64,000 bases of DNA from Lewinella sp041392765 (GTDB lineage: Bacteria; Bacteroidota; Bacteroidia; Chitinophagales; Saprospiraceae). The notes under the pieces are model-generated. The model searched no databases. It was not told the DNA's origin and worked only from the letters and a program-made list of their open reading frames with translations. Numbering within the stretch: the first letter of the stretch is position 1; every line of letters starts with the position of its first letter. The translations under genes and the position numbers were made by a program. The stretch covers positions 1 through 64,000 of the forward strand of contig JAWKLL010000006.1 of NCBI GenBank assembly GCA_041392765.1, in the 5' to 3' direction. Positions 9,453-17,599 of the stretch are shown here, one piece after another.

Positions 9453-9648
9453 ACTACTTCCCGAGGGATTTTATCCAGCCACCCGTCATAATACAATTTT
9501 CGTTCTTCGCACCCAAGGGTTGAGCTACATCGCTCGCCGAGTGGTTCGTGGCGGGTCGGAACGGCAAGTGACAGCAGCAATACCGAAGTGTCCTACCATA
9601 GCAATGTGCCAATGGCGAATAACGTGTCGGTTCGACTGCCGGTACTAG
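9453..9648 (+). repeat. Rearranged avd-end/TR junction and degenerate TR/VR-like copy
   Basis: Bases 9453-9492 repeat the 3' end of avd (TTCCCGAG to CACCCGTCAT of 6142-6172). They are joined directly to ATACAATTTT-CGTT, which in the main cassette lies just before TR at 7500. The TR-like unit follows at 9531-9648, with AAC partly replaced by GGC and AGC. The arrangement is what remains if avd and RT were deleted from a second full cassette. Confidence 0.7.
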
Positions 9649-9955
9649 CACGGACAATGATCGGTAGGGTCGCAGAGAACGTACCTTGCGAGCGTGCGCG
9701 GTTTTGAAATGCGATTCAATCCGCCTTCGCGCCCAGCGCCGGGCGGCAATGCGTCGAAAACGGGCAGCGGCTGGTAGGCCAGTGCGTCGGGAACTAAGTC
9801 TGGACAGTCCAAGTTCGTTCTTTTGCCGTTACTCGTCGTTGGAGAACCTTGCGTAGCAGGCTATGCGCGGGAACCTCCGCCTCGATTAGCGACTCAAATA
9901 ACAGCGCGTGAACGCTCCTGACGCACTTGGCCCGAACGTCGCTGCCCCTAATTAC

Positions 9956-10663
9956 ATGTTGCACATGCCAAACACCACAGACATTCCTTTACCTGATATG
10001 CTGCACATCTCTGGCGGCACTTTTCTGATGGGCAGCGAAGCGGCATGATGATGAAAAACCCGTCCATCAAGTGGAAGTGCCCGATTTTGCGGCACGTACC
10101 CCCATCACCAACGCCCAGTATAAGGCGTTTGTTGACGCCACCGGGCAGCACGCGCCTCGAACATTTGGGTATCCATTCGACCATCCTGACCACCCCGTAG
10201 TGGGCATCAGTTGGCACGATGCCGTGGCGTATTGCGCTTGGCTGAGCGCGCAAACGGAGTTTAGCTTACCGCCTGCCCAGCTGAAGCTGATGAGATACGC
10301 TGCACGTGGCAACCAGCGCAACCGGGGCTCCCTACATGAGCAACCACCGACTACAAGAAGTGGGCTCAGGCACGATACCAACAGCAGCAGCACCACCCAG
10401 CCCGTGGGGCTGAAGCTGCCAACGAACCTGGGGTTGCACGATATGAGCGGTAATGTGTGGGAATGGTGCGCCGATCATTGGCACTACAACTACAACGAAG
10501 CACCTATGCGCCCGTGGCTGTTGGGCGACGCAGAGAAAACGCTCGCCGAGTGGTTCGTGGCGGGTCTTAGGGCCTCGATGACAGCTACTGTCAGTGTCCT
10601 ACCGCAGCTGGCAATACGATTACAGGAACGGCAATATCGGTTTTTCGGCCTGCCCGGTACTAA
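9956..10663 (+). pseudogene. DGR target copy 4 (FGE-like), frame-disrupted
   Basis: It starts with ATG at 9956 (MLHMPNTTDIPLPDMLHISGG). After a shift at about 10048 it continues with VHQVEVPDFAARTPITNAQYKAFVDATGQHAP, DHPVVGISWHDAVAYCAWLSAQT and LGLHDMSGNVWEWCADHW. It is the best preserved copy outside target 1: one frame covers 10071-10780, but a shift just inside the VR sends it past the proper stop at 10661. The AGAAAACGCTCGCCGAGTGG block before VR4 is shared with target 1. It directly precedes the LRR-Roc-COR-CHAT gene. Confidence 0.75.
10540..10663 (+). repeat. DGR variable repeat VR4
   Basis: It is homologous to TR across its length, with one-base gaps near 10575 and 10590 and about three bases missing in the second AAC block. 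Clear adenine changes are AAC to GCC, AAT to GAT, AAC to AGC and AAC to TAC. It ends GGTTTTTCGG...TACTAA. The CCCTTTTGC...GGGTGGTGG flank behind it matches the flank behind VR1. Confidence 0.78.
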
Positions 10664-10802
10664 CCCTTTTGCTTTTTGCGCTTTACCCTTTTTAAGGGTG
10701 GTGGAGTTGTTTTGCAAGCGAACGATTTTTTATTTCGGTGTGGTGGCGGAAAAAATAAAGCCAAGCTACCTTTATCACTAGTACTTCCAAGAAGAACAAC
10801 GT

Positions 10803-12480
10803 ATGCAAATGGTCCCGCAGTTATTGGCCCTATTTGGCGGGCAGTCTTCGAAGAGAAAGCGGATTTGACAGCACTTCGGCAGTTTCACGCGCCCAATGCC
10901 TACTGTTGCAATGAGGAGGGTGAAGTGGTGGGTATTTGTGCCACAGCAATTGACGTGGCGGCGGTGGATTTTTTCCCGCTGTGCCTAAGCTTCAATATTT
11001 GAATGTGGTGGCAACAAGGGGTTGAAAAAATGGGTTTCACACCCTTGCCCGCGCTGGTACATTTTTGATATTAGCGGTAGTGGTTTATTCGTTACTTGCA
11101 AATACCGCAGGGATTCAGTCTTTCGAAAATGTGTTGGATACTCACGCAATGAACTCACGACATGGGTGCCGCAAGGCGTGCTACGATCGCTGGTACATTT
11201 AGATTTGAGTGGTAACTCGTTGGAAAGAATTTTCTGCTTACCTTCTCGATAACATGCCGCGTTTAGGGCAACATTCTCAATAAAAACCCGCTGCCCCAGT
11301 GCCAAATTGGAGGCTGCTGATATGAGTAGCAGTTGTTTAGCACTGCTAAAGAGCTTTTCGCCGCGATATAGATTTGCACAGTGCAAATGAAGACAAGGAG
11401 TTTAGGTTGTCGTAGGCAATGGAGGCGTAGGCAAAAGCTTTGCCTCGTGACGCATAGTCTATGACACCTTTCGCCAGCATCACCTATCCACCAATGGGGT
11501 GGTGCTGAACAATACCCGCGAGGAAGCACATACCTACCCTTACCTACTCAATCTGTGCAGGACTTTGCTGGGCAGGTGTTATCCACGCCACCCACCGCCT
11601 GTTTATGCAGGCTGATGCCGATCTATCAGCGCTTTGGAATTAAAGAAACAGCGCACCTGCACACACAGCAAGATGCAGAAAACGGAAGACAGAATACGAA
11701 AGCTTCCCCCCTCGACTGCCTGGCTGCATTCCCATCGCCATCAGGCGGTAGCAGACATGCATTATTCAATGGTGAAGACCAAATGCATAAGCCAAACGGA
11801 TGAAATCATATCCTGTTGACGGAATTGAAAAAAGTATGAGCCGCTGGCTTTTCTGAGCATTGACTCACAAGAGCGCCCGCCAATGGGCTGGAGGATGTAC
11901 TGCACTACATCAAAAAAACCATAAGGGACGAATTACCCGGCGCCTGGGCTATAAAAATTGGGCTGATGATATTGCCCAGCACCGCATACCTATACCACCA
12001 ATACGGATGAAGGCCTTGTCGCTGGATGAGTATATAGACATAGCCGCCAAACAAAAGTGGCAGACGGCCAACAGGTGCTCAACTGGTTGGTTTATATTGA
12101 GGCGTTCCATCGGTCGGGCTAACTTTGGCAGTGTTGCCATCCTGCTGACCAAACTGGTATGAACGAGATGTATGCCATTTTCCGCCGCGACAATGGGTTC
12201 TTCTACACTGCGCGATACCCAAAGGGCAGCTTTACGGGTACGGACGCGGAAAATGGCACAAAACCAATAAAAATAGCCAAATAACCGCCTATTCCGAAGC
12301 AGAACTGCGGGAACTGCTGTTGAGATAATGCGCTGGATTACCATTTGTGCTAAAACCACCCCCAAAGGCGACGACCACCGCAGTACACCTTTGCCGAAGG
12401 AAGTTCATAGCCCCAGCTGCTGCCAAAAGAAAAAACCTTCGTTAGCAAGATGTTAACAGGAGAAAGCCACAAATGCTCCG
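10803..12480 (+). pseudogene. N-terminal part of a ROCO protein: LRR - Roc GTPase - COR, frame-disrupted
   Basis: Read across frames, this is one protein that continues into the CHAT gene. About 10960-11270 gives leucine-rich repeats (LKKMGFTPLPALVHFDISGSGL, LRSLVHLDLSGN). 11402-11438 gives VVVGNGGVGKS, the P-loop; the G3 motif DFAGQ is at 11561-11575, followed by ATHRLFMQADADLSALW, as in Roc domains (DxxGQ, then THxLF). TKC near 11780 is the likely G4. 12000-12470 carries the COR signature (YIEAFHRSG, MNEMYAIFRRDNGFFYTARYPKGSFTGTD, ITAYSEAELRELL). Roc-COR units are dimerising GTPases of the LRRK2 class. At least eight indels interrupt it. Confidence 0.75.
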
Positions 12481-13621
12481 CATTGCTATGCAGCATGAGT
12501 TTCTGCACCAAGGTGTGATACAACGCTTCATCGTGCAGGCGCAGGCACTGGCCGAAACGGAGGATATGTGGCTGTACGGTATCACGCTCGAAGAAAACGG
12601 GCAGTCTGCAGCGGTGTATTCGCAGCGCGCCACCCAGCGTGGGAGCCATGCCTACGACGTGAACGTCATCTGTAGCCGCGAGAACCTGACCTTGATGGAT
12701 AAAATCCGCAATACATTAGAAGAACTCCAAGGCGAGGCCGTGGAAGAATGGGTGAGCCACAATGGGCAAAACTGGGTAAATATGGCAGAATTGGCCAAAC
12801 GCGAAGGCAAATGGACAGATATTCCCGATGAAAATAGCAACCCCGTTCCTATTGCTGAACTACAAGTGTTCCGCGAGCGGCGCGAGCAGGCCAAGCTGCA
12901 ACTGCCTCAAACCACCCCATCCAACAGCAAGACAGCCGAGCTAATGGCCGAGATGGAAAAGGAACGCATGGGATTGGACGAAGTGGACGTGCCAGCATTG
13001 TCGTTTGAGGAAGGAACACACACGGTGTTGTTTTTGCAGGCAAACCCGACGGATCGTACTGTTTCTTGGAAAGACGAACATTCTGAAATCAGCAAGCGTC
13101 TACAGGACAGCGATTTTTTAGAATGCAAGCTTAAGGAACATGTCAACTTGGATGATTTTAATAATGCCGTTGAGGATTACGAGCCTAGCGTGCTCCACTT
13201 CTGCGGCCATGGTGAAGAGGAAAATTATGAGGAAGGCACACCTGCGGGATTAGTTTTTCACAACGAGAGCAAGAACGAGAAGCGCATCCTTACAGCGAAC
13301 GAACTGGAACAGTTGTTTCGACGCACCAAACAAGACTTCCCACAGTTGCAGTTAGTATTCTTGAATGCTTGCCATAGCAGCGAACAAGCCAAGGCCATTA
13401 GTAAAGCAGGCGTGTTCGCGCTGGGGACAACGCAGGAAATCACCTCCGAAGCTGCCCGGTTGTTTGCCGCTGGTGTTTACAGAAACCTAGCTAAAAAGAA
13501 AGATTTGCTCTGGGCTATACAACGGGGTGTCAGTCGTGCCAGCTCATCCGACAAAGACATGACCACCTTGATAGAAGCCTACTACAACGGCGTTAAAATT
13601 TTCCCCATCACTCAAAAATAG
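12473..13621 (+). CDS. CHAT (caspase-like) protease domain with the end of a COR domain
   Basis: An intact 382-residue frame. Residues 1-80 (LHQGVIQRFIVQAQALAE, MWLYGITLEENGQSAAVYS, LTLMDKIRNTLEEL) are the end of COR, so the true gene starts far upstream. A linker (100-175) leads to the CHAT domain: TVLFLQANPTDRTVSWKDEHSEI, HFCGHGEEE with the catalytic His at 246, and LVFLNACHSSEQA with the catalytic Cys at 300. CHAT proteases (TPR-CHAT/Craspase, separase-like clan CD) cut proteins after activation by a sensor module. Here the sensor would be LRR plus Roc GTPase. An unknown gene follows after 10 bases. Confidence 0.9.
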   Translation: MLRIAMQHEFLHQGVIQRFIVQAQALAETEDMWLYGITLEENGQSAAVYSQRATQRGSHAYDVNVICSRENLTLMDKIRNTLEELQGEAVEEWVSHNGQNWVNMAELAKREGKWTDIPDENSNPVPIAELQVFRERREQAKLQLPQTTPSNSKTAELMAEMEKERMGLDEVDVPALSFEEGTHTVLFLQANPTDRTVSWKDEHSEISKRLQDSDFLECKLKEHVNLDDFNNAVEDYEPSVLHFCGHGEEENYEEGTPAGLVFHNESKNEKRILTANELEQLFRRTKQDFPQLQLVFLNACHSSEQAKAISKAGVFALGTTQEITSEAARLFAAGVYRNLAKKKDLLWAIQRGVSRASSSDKDMTTLIEAYYNGVKIFPITQK

Positions 13622-13631
13622 ACACTTTAAC

Positions 13632-14205
13632 ATGACAGATCAAAAACAGATTTTAGCGGCCTACTTGACCGAAGTACTCGCCGAGCGCGGCATGGAGTTA
13701 GACCCAACCACCTTGGATTTTATCCATGAAAATGTGCAGTTGGAAGCCCGCCGCCCCGACGAATCGGAGGAAGAGCGCAGCATTACCCAGCAGGTCAACT
13801 CCGCAGGTAAGCACAATGCTAGCTCCTTCAAATTAGCTAACATTGCCCGTATGGACACGGAAAAATTACTGGGCTTTGCACACAAATATGTAGGGATTTT
13901 GATGTTTGACGATGCTGCCAAAAAAATCATCTACAACGTAGTGGGAGCTTTTGATAGACTTTGTACCAGAGTTGAAAAAGTCCTTCGACGAGCAGGAAGC
14001 CAAGGTTATTTTTGCCATTTCAAAACTGCCGCTGCACTTTGATAAGGAAACACTGGCTCAAACCTATCTGGATACCTTCTCGCCTGGTTTGTCTGCCGAA
14101 CAACTAACCGCCAGCTTGGAGGTACTTACTCACTACGGCGTATTACGCCAAACAGGCAAAGAAACCTACGAACGCAAGGAGCGTATCAAAAACCTTGTGC
14201 GCTGA
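13632..14205 (+). pseudogene. Unknown protein behind the CHAT effector, one frameshift
   Basis: Not recognised. The ATG at 13632 lies 10 bases behind the CHAT stop, so it is almost certainly in the same operon. One indel near 13951 separates an acidic N-terminal half (MTDQKQILAAYLTEVLAERG, then DPTTLDFIHENVQLEARRPDE) from a C-terminal half (KKSFDEQEAKVIFAISKLP, SLEVLTHYGVLRQTGKETYE). The end resembles a winged-helix fold (helix - L-Y-GVLR - beta-hairpin). Joined length is about 190 residues, mostly helical, with no signal peptide or membrane segment. It could be a substrate, adaptor or regulator of the ROCO-CHAT protein; that is inference from position only. Confidence 0.6.
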
Positions 14206-14271
14206 GAAGCTATTGGAAGCGGTGCTGCCAGTTATCGAATCGTCGTTATCAGACAACTTCTTAGAGCACCC

Positions 14272-14308
14272 AACAAAAAAACGCACGAATACCCAGTATC
14301 CGTGCGTT
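14272..14308 (-). terminator. Intrinsic terminator of the RRM gene
   Basis: On the minus strand AACGCACGGATAC-TGG-GTATTCGTGCGTT is followed by a T-run. The stem has 12 pairs with one G-T wobble. It sits 56 bases behind the stop of the RNA-binding protein gene. Confidence 0.8.
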
Positions 14309-14363
14309 CTTTATTCGATCATTGAAGCCATCACAGGGTTAGCCTGCGATGAGCGATTCAATA

Positions 14364-14879
14364 CTAGTAGCGATCATCGTCGCTGTAGCGATCGTAGCTG
14401 CGGCTTCCGCTGTCTTTGCGTGAGCGGTCGTAGCTGCTGGAACGGTCGCGATCATAGCTGCTAGAGCGGTCGCGATTGTAGCCACCGCCACCGCCGCTGC
14501 TGTAGCCACCGCCACCGCCGCCACGGTTGTAGCCACCGCCACCGCCGCCACGGTTGTAGCCGCCACCACCGCCGCCACGGTTGTAGCCACCGCCGCCACC
14601 GCCACGGTTGTAGCCACCGCCGCCGCCACCGCGTCTTTCGCGGTCTTCAGATGCTTTTACAGCGATTGTACGTCCGTCTAATTCCGTCTCGTTCAGTGCT
14701 TCGATTGCTGCGAGTCCCTCGTCGTCGTTTGGCATTTCTACGAAACCAAAACCACGTGAGCGGCCTGTTTCGCGATCAGTAATTACCTTGGCAGAAGATA
14801 CTTCCCCAAAGGCTTCAAAAGCAGCTTGCAACCCCTCATCGGTGGTTGCAAAATTCAATTTGGCAACAAAAATGTTCAT
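14364..14879 (-). CDS. RRM-type RNA-binding protein with Gly-rich tail
   Basis: A 171-residue protein. An N-terminal RRM (residues 1-80) has RNP2 as MNIFVAKLNF and RNP1 as RGFGFVEM. It is followed by five GGGGGGYNRGG-type units and a charged tail of SYDRDRSSSYDR repeats ending SDDDRY. It is a single-stranded RNA/DNA binder, probably a cold-shock-like RNA chaperone as in cyanobacterial Rbp and Bacteroidota RbpA/B proteins. The glycine-tyrosine-arginine tail is of the kind that drives condensate formation in eukaryotic RNPs. The ATG at 14879 is chosen because the RRM begins there; an upstream GTG at 14927 would add an implausible hydrophobic stretch. A leader of roughly 180 bases precedes it. 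Confidence 0.93.
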   Translation of the reverse strand: MNIFVAKLNFATTDEGLQAAFEAFGEVSSAKVITDRETGRSRGFGFVEMPNDDEGLAAIEALNETELDGRTIAVKASEDRERRGGGGGGYNRGGGGGGYNRGGGGGGYNRGGGGGGYNRGGGGGGYSSGGGGGYNRDRSSSYDRDRSSSYDRSRKDSGSRSYDRYSDDDRY

Positions 14880-15191
14880 CAAAAAAAGGTTAAAAAAAAC
14901 AATAAACACGACACGGGTATTCTCCATGGGAAACCCCGACCCGCGCCGGAAAAGCGATAAACCAATAAGTGACAGGGAAAGTACAACGAACTAAAGCTAC
15001 AGTGGTAAATTTCCAGACAGGTACAACTTACAGGACCTCGATTTTCATAAATCACTACAAACATACAGGATTTATTAATACGCCGCCACTTTTTTTATCT
15101 ATCCACCTCGTATTCCTTGAAAAAAAGCATGTTTTAGTAAAAAAACCCAGTATTTTGGCCTGTTGGGAGAAATGTAACCCCAAATAAACCT
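14880..15191. other. Divergent intergenic region with long leader of the RRM gene
   Basis: No gene is seen. It holds the promoter of the RRM gene near 15058-15065 on the minus strand and therefore a 5' leader of about 170-180 bases, including a run of T just before the start codon. The leader may be a site of auto- or temperature regulation. The pbpC promoter must also be here, but no clear match was found. Confidence 0.45.
15058..15065 (-). promoter_or_regulatory. Bacteroidota -7 promoter element for the RRM gene
   Basis: On the minus strand TATGTTTG fits the TAnnTTTG consensus. No good -33 TTTG is seen at the expected distance, so the call rests on one box. Confidence 0.4.
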
Positions 15192-17570
15192 ATGCAAAGA
15201 CGATCCCTATCTGCCTTATTTACCTTTCTCAAACGCCTTCCGCGTTGGGTCGTGGGGGTGATTGTGCTTTTTGTGGTGTGGTGGTTTTCTTTGCCCAATC
15301 CTTTGTTCAATGCCGCTGTGTCAACCGTCATAGAAGATAGCAATGGGCAGTTGTTGGGCGCCAAAATTGCCTCCGATGGACAGTGGCGATTTCCTCCCGG
15401 CGACAGCTTGCCTGCTCCCTTCCGTATCTGTGTACAGTATTTTGAAGATCAGCGGTTTTGGTCGCATCCCGGTGTTGATGTGTGGGCATTGGCCAGAGCC
15501 ATCCGCCAAAATGTGGCACACGGTGGCGTAGTGAGTGGTGCCAGCACGCTGAACATGCAAGTCATACGCATGGCTAAGGGCAACCCACCCCGCACGATTG
15601 GCCAAAAGATTATAGAGATACTGCTGGCCTTGCGTTTGGAGGTTCGCTACACCAAGGCAGAAATCATGCAGCTTTGGGCCTCCCACGCACCTTTTGGTGG
15701 CAACGTCGTCGGTTTGGAGGCAGCCTGCTGGCGATATTTCGGCAAGCCACCCCACCTCCTATCCTGGGGTGAAGCAGCTACACTGGCAGTACTCCCCAAT
15801 AGCCCCGCCCTCATCCACCCGGGCCGAAACCGGGAACAACTGAAAGCCAAACGCAACCGATTGCTGCAAAAACTCGCAGACAAGGGCGTACTCGACCCCG
15901 CCACTTGCACCCTCGCACAGGATGAGCCGCTTCCAGAAGCTCCCCTGCCCTTGCCCCAGGTAGCTCCCCATCTTCTCGATAGATTGGTGGCCACCCGTGG
16001 CGCAGGCCGATGGGTCACAACGATCGACACCCGCTTGCAGGAACGGGTCACCCAAACCGTACAGCAATACGCCTCGCAAATCGCAGGAAACGGCATCCAC
16101 AACATGGCCGTGCTGGTGTTGGATACAGAAACAGGACACACCTTGGCCTACGTCGGCAACGTGCTCAACCTGAGTCCCGAACACAGCCCGGGTGTGGATC
16201 TCATTCACGCCGCCCGCAGCCCCGGCAGTTTGTTGAAACCAATACTCTACAACTTAGCCGTTCAAGAAGGGCTGATCCTGCCGCAGCAACTCCTCGAAGA
16301 TATTCCCACAGCCATCGGTGGCTTCCGCCCCGAAAATTTCAATAAGGCCTACAACGGTGCCGTGCCTGCCGATGAAGCCTTGGCGCGTTCCCTCAACATC
16401 CCTTTTGTCAGGTTGCTCCAGCAATACGGGGTAGCTCCCTTCCACGCAGCCCTAAAAAACGGCGGATTCCAACACATCAACCGCCCGCCCGGGCATTATG
16501 GCTTGTCCCTTATTCTCGGCGGTTGCGAAGTGAGCCTGTGGGAAGTTGCCGGATGGTATAGCAGTTTGGGGCGTATGCTTTGGCATTATCCACAATACCA
16601 AGGTCAGTACAACCCGGCAGATTGGCGCGCCCCTTACCTGCTGGCAGCAGCAGTGCCTCCCACGCCCAACCTACAGCCCTTACCGCCCGCCACGGGTGCG
16701 GGTGCTGCCTGGGCGACATTAGCCGCTATGGAACAGTTGGAACGCCCCGACGAAGAAGGCAACTGGGAATCTTTTGAATCGAATCGGCGCATCGCTTGGA
16801 AAACGGGCACCAGCTTCGGTTTTCGCGATGCTTGGTCGGTGAGCGTTGACCCGCACTACACCTTAGCCGTTTGGGTAGGCAATGCCGATGGAGAAGGCCG
16901 CCCCGGGCTGACGGGCATCAAAATGGCGGCACCGCTGCTGTTCAACGTCAGGCGGTTGCTACCTACTGGCAGCCGAGCCTGGTTTCGCCAGCCCTTGGAC
17001 GATATGCGGCAGCTATCCGTTTGCACCCAGAGTGGTATGTTGGCCTCCTCTATTTGCCCCGCAGACAGCGTTTGGGTGCCCGTACACGCGCAGCGGGGGG
17101 GCGTTTGCCACTACCACCGTAAAATCCATACCAACCCTGCCGGCACCGAGCAAGTACACCAGCAATGTGTAGCACAATCCGAGGAGGTTCAGGCTCGCAC
17201 TTGGTTTGTGTTGCCTCCTTTGCAAGCTTATTACTACCAGCCCTTGCACCCCGATTACCACCCATTGCCGCCTTGGTCAGTGGCCTGTATGGATGCTGCC
17301 ATCGAGCCGCCTATGCAGTGGATTTATCCGGCAGGCGCGGCACAAATCAAAATTCCTAAAACCTGGGACGGGCAGCTTTCCTCCGTGCTCTTTGCCGCCA
17401 CCCACCGCCAAGCTAATATGCCGGTACACTGGCATTTGGATGGCCAGTTTCTGCAAACAACAACGGGGGAACACACCTTGGAGCTGCGCCCACCACCCGG
17501 GTGGCATCACCTATTGTTGGTGGATGCACAAGGCCACCGATTGGAAAAAAGAATAGAAATTTTGCCCTAA
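15192..17570 (+). CDS. pbpC: Penicillin-binding protein 1C (bifunctional glycosyltransferase/transpeptidase)
   Basis: A 792-residue inner-membrane murein synthase, intact. A membrane anchor at about 15-40 (WVVGVIVLFVVWWFSL) is followed by the GT51 glycosyltransferase domain with EDQRFWSHPGVD (catalytic Glu) and GASTLNMQV. The transpeptidase domain has the active Ser in SPGSLLKP, SLN in the second motif (RSLNIPFV) and KTGTS. A BiPBP_C-type beta-sandwich domain occupies the last 90 residues, as in PbpC. Length and order are normal. The usual partner alpha-2-macroglobulin gene is not next to it here. Confidence 0.95.
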   Translation: MQRRSLSALFTFLKRLPRWVVGVIVLFVVWWFSLPNPLFNAAVSTVIEDSNGQLLGAKIASDGQWRFPPGDSLPAPFRICVQYFEDQRFWSHPGVDVWALARAIRQNVAHGGVVSGASTLNMQVIRMAKGNPPRTIGQKIIEILLALRLEVRYTKAEIMQLWASHAPFGGNVVGLEAACWRYFGKPPHLLSWGEAATLAVLPNSPALIHPGRNREQLKAKRNRLLQKLADKGVLDPATCTLAQDEPLPEAPLPLPQVAPHLLDRLVATRGAGRWVTTIDTRLQERVTQTVQQYASQIAGNGIHNMAVLVLDTETGHTLAYVGNVLNLSPEHSPGVDLIHAARSPGSLLKPILYNLAVQEGLILPQQLLEDIPTAIGGFRPENFNKAYNGAVPADEALARSLNIPFVRLLQQYGVAPFHAALKNGGFQHINRPPGHYGLSLILGGCEVSLWEVAGWYSSLGRMLWHYPQYQGQYNPADWRAPYLLAAAVPPTPNLQPLPPATGAGAAWATLAAMEQLERPDEEGNWESFESNRRIAWKTGTSFGFRDAWSVSVDPHYTLAVWVGNADGEGRPGLTGIKMAAPLLFNVRRLLPTGSRAWFRQPLDDMRQLSVCTQSGMLASSICPADSVWVPVHAQRGGVCHYHRKIHTNPAGTEQVHQQCVAQSEEVQARTWFVLPPLQAYYYQPLHPDYHPLPPWSVACMDAAIEPPMQWIYPAGAAQIKIPKTWDGQLSSVLFAATHRQANMPVHWHLDGQFLQTTTGEHTLELRPPPGWHHLLLVDAQGHRLEKRIEILP

Positions 17571-17599
17571 GTCTTCCTCAAAGCGTGTATCTGTAGTTA

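Larger units (their letters stand above)
5292..10663. mobile_element. Diversity-generating retroelement (DGR) with several target genes
   Basis: The region combines the hallmarks of a DGR: an Avd-like four-helix protein (6137-6484), a DGR-clade reverse transcriptase (6489-7493), an adenine-rich template repeat just behind it (7545-7671), and near-identical variable repeats at the 3' ends of FGE-like target genes (VR1 5928-6054, VR2 8396-8522, VR3 9259-9387, VR4 10540-10663). Differences between TR and VR fall on TR adenines. Known DGRs copy TR into adenine-mutagenised cDNA that replaces VR. The right half is a series of partly decayed duplications of the cassette. Confidence 0.9.

Noticed and set aside
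7545..10663. Repeated 127-bp units as a CRISPR-like or tandem-repeat locus
   Set aside because: The units are 0.2-1.6 kb apart, differ at adenines, and end genes; TR/VR of a DGR explains them.
11022..12365. Several short frames as separate genes between the DGR and the CHAT gene
   Set aside because: They are pieces of one LRR-Roc-COR protein in different frames; their motifs follow in the expected order.
14465..14635. Regular GC-rich repeats that look like a small CRISPR or satellite array
   Set aside because: They are in frame and encode the GGGGGGYNRGG units of the RRM protein; there are no unique spacers of constant length.
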